A stretch of DNA of 64,000 bases from JAISGQ01 sp964500965 (GCA_964500965.1 CAZCQZ010000005.1:1-64000); one strand, 5' to 3'. Numbered from the stretch's first letter, positions 51,305-59,025 are shown. The notes: a model not told the origin generated them from the sequence alone. Translations and numbers: made by a program.

Positions 51305-51465
51305 ATAAACTTCCTTTCTTTTCTCCGAACTGCCCGAAACAATCGGGCAGCCGGACTATGTATTTAAATCGTCGCCGGGAGCTTTGCTCCCCGGAGCTTC
51401 GGCGGAAAATTTCAGCTCCTACCGAAGCCCCGAAGTGAATCACGCCTATCTGAAGGCAGGGAACA
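51305..51465 (-). other. Non-coding gap in the phage operon with three hairpins
   Basis: 160 bases between the tail completion and tail tube genes, in an operon whose other junctions mostly overlap. Hairpins: CTGCCCGA/TCGGGCAG (51330-51350), CCGGGAGC/GCTCCCCGG (51375-51394), GCTTCGG/CCGAAGC (51396-51428). None has a T-run. Could be a processing site, an attenuator or a relic of a lost gene. Confidence 0.5.
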
Positions 51466-51837
51466 CTAGCGACTTTGTTGCCCGTCCGGACCGTATTGGA
51501 CATGGTAATCAAGATAGCAGGCAAGAGCCTTGGTGCTGTCATCGACAGTACATGCGCCCACACTGTCGCAGGGTCTGACCGCACCGATTGCCGTCAGAGG
51601 CAGCATTGCCGTCTCAACCCTGTCCTCAAGCCTTTCGAGAAGTGCAAAGCACCCCACCGGCGCATAAATGTGAATCCTGACCACATCATATCCCGTGCCG
51701 AAACCACTTGCCGGATAGGAGCCTAAAAACTGTACCACACAGTAGGGCTGTGTACATACGCCGACATGAGACGAGGGCATATATACCGGAATGCCCTTTT
51801 CCTCAAGTGCGCCTGCAATATTACGAAGCCGCTTCAC
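51466..51837 (-). CDS. Tail completion / minor structural protein
   Basis: 123 aa from GTG 51837 with GGAGGTG upstream; GTGA overlaps the previous stop. MKRLRNIAGALEEKGIPVYMPS and VVRIHIYAPVGCFALLERLEDRVETAML fit gp17-like tail terminator proteins of siphoviruses. Assigned mostly by position. Confidence 0.65.
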   Translation of the reverse strand: MKRLRNIAGALEEKGIPVYMPSSHVGVCTQPYCVVQFLGSYPASGFGTGYDVVRIHIYAPVGCFALLERLEDRVETAMLPLTAIGAVRPCDSVGACTVDDSTKALACYLDYHVQYGPDGQQSR

Positions 51838-52190
51838 AGTCCGACACCTCCAACCGCATTAACAACGTCTCTGAATACATCGTCGGCATTTTTAAGCACA
51901 GTGGGAAAAAGAACGCTGTATCTGCCGTCGTAAGACAGCTCAAGCCTCGGAGAGTACTCCATTTTGCCGATTACCGACAGCTTTTTCACGCCCAGCGGCA
52001 CGCACAGGCTTTCGCCTGTCATCGTTCGTCTTGCATTTCCCGTGCGGTCGGTCCATGGGGCGTTTAGCTTTGCGTCCGTCTCAAGCGCCCGTGCCGCAGA
52101 AGCAAAAGTGCCGTCAATGGCAGTGTCAACCCTTGATTTTAAAGTCAGCAGCATCAGGTTTTTCTCCAAATTCCCGAATTTGACCGTCAT
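51834..52190 (-). CDS. HK97 gp10-like tail component
   Basis: 118 aa. Segments ALETDAKLNAPWTDRTGNARRTMTG and YSPRLELSYDGRYSVLFPTVLKNADDVFRDVVNAVGG match the HK97-gp10/putative tail component family (PF04883). ATGA overlap with the preceding gene. Confidence 0.82.
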   Translation of the reverse strand: MTVKFGNLEKNLMLLTLKSRVDTAIDGTFASAARALETDAKLNAPWTDRTGNARRTMTGESLCVPLGVKKLSVIGKMEYSPRLELSYDGRYSVLFPTVLKNADDVFRDVVNAVGGVGL

Positions 52191-52576
52191 AATATCTCCG
52201 ACCTTTCCACAAGGGAATATCTCACCGGCAGCTCACTTAGCTGTAGCTGAACGCAGTAAAATCTGTCGTCAACTCTGATAATATCGTTTACTCTCAGCGG
52301 TCGGGAGGAAGCAACCACTGTAAGCCTGACATTTGATGCCGTCCCGATAATGCCGGGTATTGCACAGGACGGGTCGGAGGGCGGACGAAGCCTTGTTATA
52401 AATCCGCAGAGCTTTCCTTTTTCAGGCTCGACGGTTTCGTCCTGCTCACCGAACGTATTAACCGCCGGGCGTGTAAACTCCATTTTTGAAAGAAAGCCGC
52501 GCATATTTCGGCAAAGTCTGCCGCCACAGCCCGCAAGTCCGGTACAGCCCTCAATATAATCCTCACAGGGTGTCAT
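52187..52576 (-). CDS. Head-tail joining protein
   Basis: 129 aa from ATG 52576 (MTPCEDYIEGCTG), with AAAGGAGTG upstream, overlapping the connector by 14 bases; the frame is open upstream only as a shadow. Beta-rich C-terminal half (LRVNDIIRVDDRFYCVQLQLSEL) fits head-tail stopper proteins. N-terminal half is Cys-rich (CEDYIEGCTGLAGCGGRLC). Assigned by position and fold pattern. Confidence 0.65.
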   Translation of the reverse strand: MTPCEDYIEGCTGLAGCGGRLCRNMRGFLSKMEFTRPAVNTFGEQDETVEPEKGKLCGFITRLRPPSDPSCAIPGIIGTASNVRLTVVASSRPLRVNDIIRVDDRFYCVQLQLSELPVRYSLVERSEIL

Positions 52577-52865
52577 CGGCAGCACTCCTTTCGTCCGCAC
52601 GGCACAGCGCACGCGTCTTATTCGGTCTGTAAAGCCGGGCAAGGGACAGCCAGTAATCTCTGGTACTTTCCGTTTCAAGCTCCGGTGTAACGACCGCATT
52701 GCACTGAGCCAGCCGCAGACAGGCGTTATAGCTTGCCTTGTCCACATCGCCGCCGCAGTCGTCAAGCAAAGCGGCAAGCTCCGTCTGCCCCAGAGCACAG
52801 CCGCATTCACCGCCGTCAGGCGAAAGCCTGACGGCAAGAAGCTTCAGCTTTTCGGAAAAAGTCAT
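52563..52865 (-). CDS. Head-tail connector (adaptor)
   Basis: 100 aa, all-helical prediction: MTFSEKLKLLAVRLSPDG, DVDKASYNACLRLAQCNAVVTPELETESTRDYWLSLARLYR. Size and location just after the capsid gene fit gp6/gp15-like adaptors. Start preceded by GGGAGCATG. Function by position. Confidence 0.65.
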   Translation of the reverse strand: MTFSEKLKLLAVRLSPDGGECGCALGQTELAALLDDCGGDVDKASYNACLRLAQCNAVVTPELETESTRDYWLSLARLYRPNKTRALCRADERSAADDTL

Positions 52866-52881
52866 CTATCATGCTCCCCTG

Positions 52882-53856
52882 TTACGCATTTTCGACAAGC
52901 ACGGCAGTGCGGCTGTCACCGTCACCGATGTCGGTTATCTTAAAGTGTTTCCACATAGGACCGTGGTCAAGGCCAATCTGACCGAAAATCTGAAACTCCT
53001 CTGCCGCGCCGGTTTTGGAAAGAGCTTCGCGGAAGAAATTGCCCTTGCCAGGTACGTCCTGCTCCACAGGTCTTATGCAGGATACGTCCGCGCCGATAAG
53101 AGTACCGGCAGGCACGAATCTTGAAAGCACTACGGATACAAGTCCGAAATCGGTTTCAATCTGCATGATATTCATGCCGCCCACAGTTCTTGATGAGGGC
53201 GCACAGGCACCCCACTGAGTAGAATAAATGTCGGTAAGCTGCTGCTTTACGTCACTGCCGCAGAAAAGCACCATGTCCGTAAAGGTCGCACCTGCGTTAT
53301 ATGCACTTCTGAAAACCTCATTGAGAGCCGCCTTTGTCAGCGGTGCATCGCTCATGCTCTTTTCGGTTGCACAGGCATTGATAATGCCGCGCGTCTTGTT
53401 TGCGGTTGCGGCAGAGGTTGCAAGCTGATAGCTGCCGTTGATAAAGGTGTACTCCACGTCTCTTGCAATCTTTTCAAGGGCACGTGCCGTCTGGAAATCC
53501 AGTTCGTCCGTGGCAGTGCCGTTGAGAGAGGTCACGCCTGAAAGTCTGCCGCCGGAGGAAAGCTTTGAGTAAGAAACGGAAACGGTTTCCTGGAAAATCT
53601 GGGTAACGTTTGTCTCCTGCGTTCTCGCATAGGAAACAGCGGTAGGCGCGGAAAGAGAGCCTGCTTCGGTTATCTCCGGCTGAGACGCGCCGGAAATGCT
53701 GTATTCCGCCCCTGTGGGAAACTGGAAGTTGTCGGTTTTGACCGCCTTATCCGCAATAAGATTGAGGAACGGAGTTTCCGCAGGGGTCGAGGTGTAAAGC
53801 TGTCCGATGTAGTTGGGAAGATTCCATACTGTGCCTGTTCCTGAGATATTTGCCAA
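52882..53856 (-). CDS. Major capsid protein, SU10-like
   Basis: 324 aa from TTG 53856 (MANISGTGTVWNLPNYIG), nine bases after AAAGG. Matches the SU10/DUF5309 type of HK97-fold capsid protein: YIGQLYTSTPAETPFLNLIA at the N-arm, EYSISGASQPEITEAGS, the long spine helix FQTARALEKIARDVEYTFINGS near residue 125, GIINACAT near 160, LVSVVLSRFVPAGTLIGAD near 240. No protease gene is found, so maturation cleavage may not occur. Confidence 0.85.
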   Translation of the reverse strand: MANISGTGTVWNLPNYIGQLYTSTPAETPFLNLIADKAVKTDNFQFPTGAEYSISGASQPEITEAGSLSAPTAVSYARTQETNVTQIFQETVSVSYSKLSSGGRLSGVTSLNGTATDELDFQTARALEKIARDVEYTFINGSYQLATSAATANKTRGIINACATEKSMSDAPLTKAALNEVFRSAYNAGATFTDMVLFCGSDVKQQLTDIYSTQWGACAPSSRTVGGMNIMQIETDFGLVSVVLSRFVPAGTLIGADVSCIRPVEQDVPGKGNFFREALSKTGAAEEFQIFGQIGLDHGPMWKHFKITDIGDGDSRTAVLVENA

Positions 53857-53948
53857 TTTAATCAACCTTTCTTTTTAACATGAAATATGATGATATTCTG
53901 TGAAAATACGAGAAAAACAATTAGGAATATTTACGAAAATATATGAAT

Positions 53949-54587
53949 TCATCGTAAAACTATCCCCTTTTCCGCCGCCTGACCGATAATGGCGGCAGCG
54001 GCGGCGTTGTCGTGCATCGCTCTGGCACGGTCAAGCTGTGCGCGGAAGCTCTCGGCGGCACTGCCGCCACGGGGAAACCGTCCCGGAGTTCCGGCAGACA
54101 GATTTGCATCATTGCCTGTAAAAGAGGGCACACGTCGGACAATACTTTCAATGGCGTGGCGCACCCTTTCGACATCGACGTCCGAAGCGTCGGCGGCATC
54201 GGAAATGTCCTCGGCGGCAAGCTTCATAACGTCTGAGAAACATTCCTCCTTAACGCCCAGCAATGCCATTTGCACTTTTGCCGCCGCTTCCGACTGTGCC
54301 TGTTTCGCGGCTTTTTCCGCCGCTCTTGCACGTTCCTGCGCCGCGGCAAGCTGCTCACCGGCAGGAACGCCCTTGCCGGCTCTGTAGCTTTGCTCCGCCG
54401 CCGACGCCTGCTCCTCGCTCAGGCCGTGCTGCGCAAAGTAGTCTTTCAGCACTGCCCTTTCGGCTCTTGCGGTGCGTTCCCTGACTATTCTGTTCAGCTC
54501 GTCCAAATCAACGGCACTGCCGCCGTCTGCAACGTTCATCACCGGAAGCACCAGCATTCTCTTGATGAGTTTTTTAAATATACGCAT
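53949..54587 (-). CDS. Scaffold-like or minor head protein
   Basis: 212 aa from ATG 54587 (MRIFKKLIKRMLVLP) with AAAGGAG upstream; the frame continues upstream without a ribosome site. Residues about 25-115 are a Glu/Ala/Lys-rich coiled coil (EQLAAAQERARAAEKAAKQAQ), as in phage scaffolds. A second helical part ends FRAQLDRARAMHDNAAAAAIIGQAAEKGI. Location between portal and capsid supports scaffolding. Confidence 0.7.
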   Translation of the reverse strand: MRIFKKLIKRMLVLPVMNVADGGSAVDLDELNRIVRERTARAERAVLKDYFAQHGLSEEQASAAEQSYRAGKGVPAGEQLAAAQERARAAEKAAKQAQSEAAAKVQMALLGVKEECFSDVMKLAAEDISDAADASDVDVERVRHAIESIVRRVPSFTGNDANLSAGTPGRFPRGGSAAESFRAQLDRARAMHDNAAAAAIIGQAAEKGIVLR

Positions 54588-54727
54588 ATTTTTACTCCTT
54601 TTCCATTTACAGCCTGTCGGCTTTGATAACATCACAAATGTGATATTTTCCCGTTTTATGCCGCCTAAATACCCAACGTATTTAAGCAACAATGCCCGTC
54701 GGCAAGGTATATTTGAAAACGGTGAAG
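54588..54727 (-). other. Gap between portal and scaffold-like gene
   Basis: 140 bases with two small dyads (AAATAC/GTATTT near 54668-54684; ATCACA/TGTGAT near 54630-54643). No gene seen. Confidence 0.4.
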
Positions 54728-56041
54728 CTAAGAGATTATCCCCCATTTTTCCGCGTAGCTTTCGGCAGAACGCACACCGGCTTCAACCTCTTTCAAATCC
54801 AGCTCACGCTCGTTTTCCTCGTCCTCCATAATGGGATAAAGGTGCTCGATATGTATTGAGATTTCCTCCTCCGGCAGAGCAACGTCCGAATAAATCCGCG
54901 CCATTTCAAAAATCGCCCGAACCATCCATTTAAGCGCAGGCTCCCACACCGCCCAGCGTTCCTCACTGCGTTCAATCAGCTCCCAGTAAAGAGCCTTCAT
55001 GCTTTTGCCGCTTTGGGCAAGTCCCTGAAGCTGCTCCAGCGACAGATTCGGCACGCCCAAAAGCTCATGCATATCCTCTTTAATTCTGTTAAGAGTGTGC
55101 TCAAAGCGCGAATCGTAGCCGAATTTCGACTCCAGCATTTCAAGCCTTGCCTGTGCACCGTCATCGCCTCTTGCAGGGTCGGTTACAAGGTCAACCAGCG
55201 CACCGGGTGCGATTTTCATGCTTTCAAGGCACGAGCCGTCGGCGTCCACCGCCACACGCTGTGGAAACATATTGAATCTCAGTGCGTCCAAATCGTCCGA
55301 TTTCAGGCGGTTGTACGCAAGCTGATTGCTCATTATTTCAGCAACGTCGCTTTCACCGAGCAAATCCCCGGTAAGACCGTCGTTGACAATTACCCTGCAC
55401 GGAATGAATGAAAGACCGGTATTTTTTGTTTCGCCGCCCTCAATCAGACAGCCCGTTCCGTCATAAAGCCCCTCCGTCAGATAACAGCGACCGCCTGCCA
55501 TTTCATACTTCTGCCGCCAGATACGCTGCCGGCGGCGGTTGGGGGAATCAACTGTCTGATAAAAGAAAATTATCTTTTTAAGCTGTTCCGAATCGTCTTC
55601 ACGGGTTTCGTAAACAAACTCAAGAGAGGGCTTAATTGATATGCCGATTTCCTCACCGATACCGCCGGAAAGCTTTATGGCAACGCGCTTTCCTATAAGG
55701 CAGTCGCGCATACCCTTTAAAAGCCTGTCCGGGAACGAATTGTTTTCCAGCACTTTTTCAATATACCTTTGCCGCTCGGTGCTGATTTCGTTGGTTTCGC
55801 GGTTTTGCACCCTGATTTCCGGTGCTCTGCCGAACATAAACCTGGCTTCTCTTTTAATAAGCTTTTTGCACAGATTTGTAATAAGCTTGCCGGGTGCGTA
55901 ATCAAGCCCCTCCGGAGTGCGCCAGTCCTGACCTGCACCGTCGTAAAATTCATACAGCCTGATAATCTCCGGCATATCGCTTTCCAGACACCTGCCGAAA
56001 AGCCCGTTAAGCTCTGTGTTGATAATATCGGGTAATGACAT
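54728..56041 (-). CDS. Portal protein, SPP1-like
   Basis: 437 aa from ATG 56041 (MSLPDIINTELN), with AGAGGAGG upstream. Belongs to the SPP1 gp6-type portal family: NLCKKLIKREARFMFGRAPEI, EISTERQRYIEKVLENN, NDGLTGDLLGESDVAEIMSNQLAYNRLKSDD, and the late helical DMHELLGVPNLSLEQLQGLAQSGKSMKALYWEL. It forms the DNA gateway of the head. 17 bases after terL. Confidence 0.9.
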   Translation of the reverse strand: MSLPDIINTELNGLFGRCLESDMPEIIRLYEFYDGAGQDWRTPEGLDYAPGKLITNLCKKLIKREARFMFGRAPEIRVQNRETNEISTERQRYIEKVLENNSFPDRLLKGMRDCLIGKRVAIKLSGGIGEEIGISIKPSLEFVYETREDDSEQLKKIIFFYQTVDSPNRRRQRIWRQKYEMAGGRCYLTEGLYDGTGCLIEGGETKNTGLSFIPCRVIVNDGLTGDLLGESDVAEIMSNQLAYNRLKSDDLDALRFNMFPQRVAVDADGSCLESMKIAPGALVDLVTDPARGDDGAQARLEMLESKFGYDSRFEHTLNRIKEDMHELLGVPNLSLEQLQGLAQSGKSMKALYWELIERSEERWAVWEPALKWMVRAIFEMARIYSDVALPEEEISIHIEHLYPIMEDEENERELDLKEVEAGVRSAESYAEKWGIIS

Positions 56042-56058
56042 TTTTCCTCCTCTTAATA

Positions 56059-57399
56059 TCAAATTGCCCCTCTGCCCGAACATGAAGCGCGTTCATTTCC
56101 AAGGCGTTTCCATGTCATCAGAGCATAGCGGAGCATGTCCATCGCATGGTCGTGCTGTTTTAAAGGCTTGTCCTCGCCGTGCTCCGAAGCACCGGAATCC
56201 CAGACGTATTCCCCAAATTCGCATATTGTGCTTTTGCAGTCCGGTGAGACGGTCAACGTGCCTGCGCCGAGAGCCTCGGAAACTGCATGTATTCCCGGAA
56301 GCACGGCATTTTTAGCCTTTATGACCCGATAACCGCGCCTGCGCATCTCCGCAATAAACGATGCGGCAGAGGGGTCAACAATCAGCACTTCGGGAGAAGC
56401 TCCGTTCTCACGGACAAAGCGTTCCAGCGCATCGGCATATTCGCTGTCGGTAAGCTGACCGCTCTTTCTGCCGTCGTGGTAATATTCCGCTTTCAGGTGC
56501 AGACAAAGCCCCTTTTCCGTTTTTGCCGCCTGTATCAAGCCCAGGGCAAAGGGGTTGTTTGTGCCGTAGTCACAGGACAAAAATTCCCTTGCGTTTTCAA
56601 TCGGCTCGGCACGTACATTTCTTTCCTCGGAAAACATGGGGTAAACCAGCCCCTCCGCCACGCACCATTCTCCCAGCACATAGCGGCGGAAGAAAACGCC
56701 GCTGTAAAGCGACCTGTAACGTTGCCGCACTTCTTCACTCAGGCTTAAATTATCGTCCATTGTAAAATGGAGATATATAAGGTTGCGACATTCCGCCTTG
56801 TCAATCCACTGGGTTTTGAACCAGTGGCGCGGTCCTAACGGGTTACAGGAAAACCAGAATTTCGACCCTGCCACGGAGCATCGGGCTGTAGCCTGAGCAA
56901 TAAAGGATTCCGGCATAATAGCCGCCTCGTCGAAAAACACCCCTGCAAGGGTTAAGCCCTGAATCGCGTCCTGAGCGCGCTCATCCTTAGCACCGAAAAT
57001 GTAAATCGTGTTGGTTTTCCCTCCGCAGGAAAGCTCGATTCTGTTTTCCGCGCGGTGATATTCCGCTTTTACGGACAATGTTTGAAGCATGGGCAGAAGC
57101 CAGCCGAGAATATTTCTTCGCACACTGCCTATGGTTCTGCCGCAAATGGCAAAAAACTGACCGTCAAAGCGTTTCATCGCCCACAGCACAAACCCCAGTG
57201 ACAGTGCCACGGTTTTCCCCGAACGCACCGCGCCGTCGGCAATAATGCCGTTTGAAGAAGAAAGCCCGGCATTTTTCCACCATGCCAGAGCAACGCGCTG
57301 CTTTTTTGAAAAGGTACACAGTGTCAGTGCTTTTGTCTGCGCCTTTTTTGCTTTGCAGGCTCCCGTTCTTTTCCGAAGCTCCTCAAGTGTCATCGTCAT
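56059..57399 (-). CDS. Terminase large subunit, PBSX family
   Basis: 446 aa from ATG 57399 (GTG 57405 and ATG 57393 also fit). It is the DNA-packaging motor. ATPase: Walker A GAVRSGKT (residues 56-63), Walker B GVFFDEA with Asp157-Glu158, and coupling motif FSCNP. Nuclease: FLSCDYGTNNPFALGL, EVLIVDPSAASFIAEM. It resembles PBSX-type terminases (TIGR01547), which include headful packagers. Catalytic residues look intact, so DNA packaging is feasible. Overlaps terS by 17 bases. Confidence 0.92.
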   Translation of the reverse strand: MTMTLEELRKRTGACKAKKAQTKALTLCTFSKKQRVALAWWKNAGLSSSNGIIADGAVRSGKTVALSLGFVLWAMKRFDGQFFAICGRTIGSVRRNILGWLLPMLQTLSVKAEYHRAENRIELSCGGKTNTIYIFGAKDERAQDAIQGLTLAGVFFDEAAIMPESFIAQATARCSVAGSKFWFSCNPLGPRHWFKTQWIDKAECRNLIYLHFTMDDNLSLSEEVRQRYRSLYSGVFFRRYVLGEWCVAEGLVYPMFSEERNVRAEPIENAREFLSCDYGTNNPFALGLIQAAKTEKGLCLHLKAEYYHDGRKSGQLTDSEYADALERFVRENGASPEVLIVDPSAASFIAEMRRRGYRVIKAKNAVLPGIHAVSEALGAGTLTVSPDCKSTICEFGEYVWDSGASEHGEDKPLKQHDHAMDMLRYALMTWKRLGNERASCSGRGAI

Positions 57400-57874
57400 C
57401 ACCACTCAATGCCTCCAGAAGCTGTTCGGGTATTGCGCTGCTCTCCGAGCCGTCAACCTTCATAAGCTCAAGCTCGATTTTTCTCAAGGCAATGTCCCTG
57501 TCGCTTTCAAGCTTTGCCCTTGAGTTTTCCGCATCGGCGGTTTCCTTGAAAAGGGGAACAGCCAGAATATCGTGCTGTATGCCGATAAGCTCCGACAGCA
57601 CCTTAACAAGTCTCAAAAGCCGTTCCTCGTTGACCGCTTCAAGCTCGGTACACACCGTTTCCGCCGTACCGCCGCTTTTGGTGCTTACAATGTACCTGTA
57701 GATTTCCCTCTCGTCACCGACTGCCTTTTCCACCATTCCCAACAGACTGTCGGTCAGGGCAAGCTGACGTTTAAGATGTCTCCTCTGTTCTCTGCAACGC
57801 CATTCTCCGGTTTTTCTCCGTTCCGAAATGCATTTACATTCCTCCTTTTCGCAGAGATTGTCCATACCGTTCAT
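57383..57874 (-). CDS. Putative terminase small subunit
   Basis: 163 aa, mostly helical. It starts with a Cys-containing segment (CEKEECKCISERRKTGEWRC), then RRHLKRQLALTDSLLGMVEKAVGDEREIYRY and a long helix ERLLRLVKVLSELIGIQHDIL, ending DDDDT. No clear HTH. It is assigned as TerS from its place directly before terL, with overlapping frames; the sequence alone is not diagnostic. Strong AGGAGGTG site. The SOS-like palindrome lies 17-28 bases upstream. Confidence 0.6.
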   Translation of the reverse strand: MNGMDNLCEKEECKCISERRKTGEWRCREQRRHLKRQLALTDSLLGMVEKAVGDEREIYRYIVSTKSGGTAETVCTELEAVNEERLLRLVKVLSELIGIQHDILAVPLFKETADAENSRAKLESDRDIALRKIELELMKVDGSESSAIPEQLLEALSGDDDDT

Positions 57875-57890
57875 CGAACACCTCCTGATA

Positions 57891-57902
57891 GAACTAATGT
57901 TC
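57891..57902. promoter_or_regulatory. SOS-box-like palindrome before terS
   Basis: GAACTAATGTTC fits the Gram-positive LexA core GAAC-N4-GTTC. It lies in the terS leader just ahead of its ribosome site. A second half-site, GAACATAT on the minus strand, touches the -10 element at 57967-57977. The central four bases differ from the Bacillus RNRY preference. Confidence 0.5.
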
Positions 57903-57910
57903 TTTACAAT

Positions 57911-57956
57911 GGTCTGAAATTGCGCCGCACATATGCCGTGCAGCGCGTTTCTGACC
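57911..57956 (-). promoter_or_regulatory. Long imperfect hairpin in the terS leader
   Basis: GGTC-GAAA-GCGC-GCAC arms (57911-57930) pair with GTGC-GCGC-TTTC-GACC (57938-57956): about 16 pairs with three single mismatches or bulges, loop ATATGCC. It lies just after the predicted transcript start and has no T-run, so it looks like a regulatory or RNA-stabilising leader. Confidence 0.55.
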
Positions 57957-57966
57957 TTGTGATGTC

Positions 57967-57972
57967 ATTATA
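57967..57972 (-). promoter_or_regulatory. Candidate -10 element for the phage module
   Basis: TATAAT on the minus strand, about 93 bases before terS. No good -35 is found at 16-18 bases (AGCACA), so the promoter may need an activator. 57978-58174 is AT-rich with no gene. Confidence 0.45.
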
Positions 57973-58174
57973 TGTTCTTTAAAGACCTTTGTGCTATCAT
58001 CTTGTGAAAAACTCAATTTTTGTACTATTGTTTGTGCTTATTGTCAATTTTCGGCTTTAATATGCACTTTTCTCAAATGAATATTTTAAAACCGTAAAGG
58101 TATTTAACTATTCAATTTAAAATACGGACTGTAATATTTGTCGACAATATGCTTGTTTGTATTTAATCGCAATA

Positions 58175-58211
58175 CAAAAAACAGGGCGGCTTTAAGCCGC
58201 CCTGTTTTTTG
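58175..58211. terminator. Bidirectional terminator bordering the phage module
   Basis: Stem CAAAAAACAGGGCGGCTT (58175-58192) / 58194-58211 with T-runs on both sides. It follows the 58227 gene and insulates the phage module from it. Confidence 0.9.
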
Positions 58212-58226
58212 TAAGTGAACGAATGT

Positions 58227-58493
58227 TTACTTGTTTTTGGCAATCCATGCATTTGCGAAGTCAAAGGCTTCCGCAAGGCTTGACTTGACGGTTTCCTTGA
58301 CAATTTTACCTTTACCTCTAATATCCGGGTCGGTATACTGCAAGCGCAGTAAAACCTTTGTAGCGGTCACGCCGTCGGCCGCCTTTTCGAGAATCTGCAT
58401 ATAGATGACGTACTTTTCGGTCATATTACCGTAATACAGCTCATCACCGCAGCGCACAAGAGGTCTGCCTCTGTACATCAACTGCTCACTCAT
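58227..58493 (-). CDS. Small conserved-looking protein of unknown function
   Basis: 88 aa from ATG 58493 (MSEQLMYRGRPLVRCGDELYYG), with GGAGTG upstream. It reads like an antiparallel beta-sheet protein: KYVIYMQILEKAADG and ATKVLLRLQYTDPDI, then a C-terminal helix SSLAEAFDFANAWIAKNK. Soluble. It is 25 bases downstream of ireB and probably co-transcribed with it. I do not recognise the family. Confidence 0.8.
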   Translation of the reverse strand: MSEQLMYRGRPLVRCGDELYYGNMTEKYVIYMQILEKAADGVTATKVLLRLQYTDPDIRGKGKIVKETVKSSLAEAFDFANAWIAKNK

Positions 58494-58518
58494 CGGTATC
58501 ACTCCAAACTGTTGCGGC

Positions 58519-58794
58519 TCATTCGCCGACGTAATTTTTCAAAAGGTCGCGCAAAAGCTCATCGCGGTCAACCTTGCGGATAAGCGCACGTGCATTGTTG
58601 TGCGTAGTGATGTAGGTGGGGTCTTCGGAAAGAAGATAGCCCACAATCTGATTAACGGGATTATATCCCTTTTCTTTAAGGGATTCATAGACCTGCTTGA
58701 CGATAACACGCATTTCCTGTTCGCGGTTTGCAATGGAAAATGTAACCGTGCCGCCGTTTAAAAACTCAGCCTGTTCTTTTCTTTCCTCACTCAT
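58519..58794 (-). CDS. ireB: IreB family regulatory phosphoprotein
   Basis: 91 aa from ATG 58794 (MSEERKEQAEF), with GGAGG upstream. UPF0297/IreB family: VTFSIANREQEMRVIVKQVYESLKEKGYNPVNQIVGYLLSEDPTYITTHNNARALIRKVDRDELL is nearly the whole family signature, from residues 15 to 80. In Enterococcus, IreB is phosphorylated by the PASTA kinase IreK and affects cephalosporin resistance. In many Clostridia it stands with ruvX (yqgF) and a DUF1292 gene; neither is seen here. Confidence 0.95.
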   Translation of the reverse strand: MSEERKEQAEFLNGGTVTFSIANREQEMRVIVKQVYESLKEKGYNPVNQIVGYLLSEDPTYITTHNNARALIRKVDRDELLRDLLKNYVGE

Positions 58795-58828
58795 GATCCA
58801 ACCTCCAAACAAAAATATTACTCTGTAT

Positions 58829-58857
58829 ATAATAACTCAAAATCAAATCATAATCAA
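58829..58857 (-). promoter_or_regulatory. ireB: Sigma-A promoter for ireB
   Basis: On the minus strand TTGATT (58857-58852), 17-base spacer, TATTAT (58834-58829), about 35 bases before ireB. Confidence 0.6.
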
Positions 58858-58978
58858 GAGCAAATAGTAAACATTCGGTAACTTTTATTGTCCGGCAGCT
58901 CACTTTCCGAAAGTCGCGGACTTTTAATGCCGCTGTTTGGTGCAGCCGTGCCGGTAATCGCAGAATACTAATTCCTGT

Positions 58979-59018
58979 CCCCTCTGCATAATTATTGGTA
59001 TCAATAATATGCAGGGGG
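58979..59018 (+). promoter_or_regulatory. spoIIID: Hairpin covering the spoIIID ribosome binding site
   Basis: CCCC (58979-58982), then CTGCAT-AATTATTG (58984-58997), pairs with CAATAAT-ATGCAG (59002-59014) and GGGG (59015-59018). The loop is GTAT and there are two single-base bulges. The GGGGGGA ribosome site (59014-59020) is largely inside the stem, so translation should be low unless the stem is opened. Confidence 0.65.
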
Positions 59019-59025
59019 GATTCCC

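Larger units (their letters stand above)
44640..57874 (-). mobile_element. Phage-derived head-tail-lysis module without lysogeny genes
   Basis: Eighteen tightly packed minus-strand genes in siphovirus order: terS, terL, portal, scaffold-like, major capsid, two connectors, tail completion (two), tail tube, two chaperones, tape measure, Dit, Gp37-like baseplate, two fibre/baseplate proteins, BppU, endolysin, XhlA, holin. All frames are intact. No integrase, repressor, antirepressor, replication, recombination or host-takeover gene is present, and I find no direct repeat suggesting att sites at the borders. It is flanked by aroQ on one side and housekeeping genes on the other. Confidence 0.85.

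Noticed and set aside
52577..52837. N-terminal extension of the head-tail joining protein
   Set aside because: It lies entirely inside the connector gene in another frame; an ATG with AAAGGAG begins the real gene at 52576.
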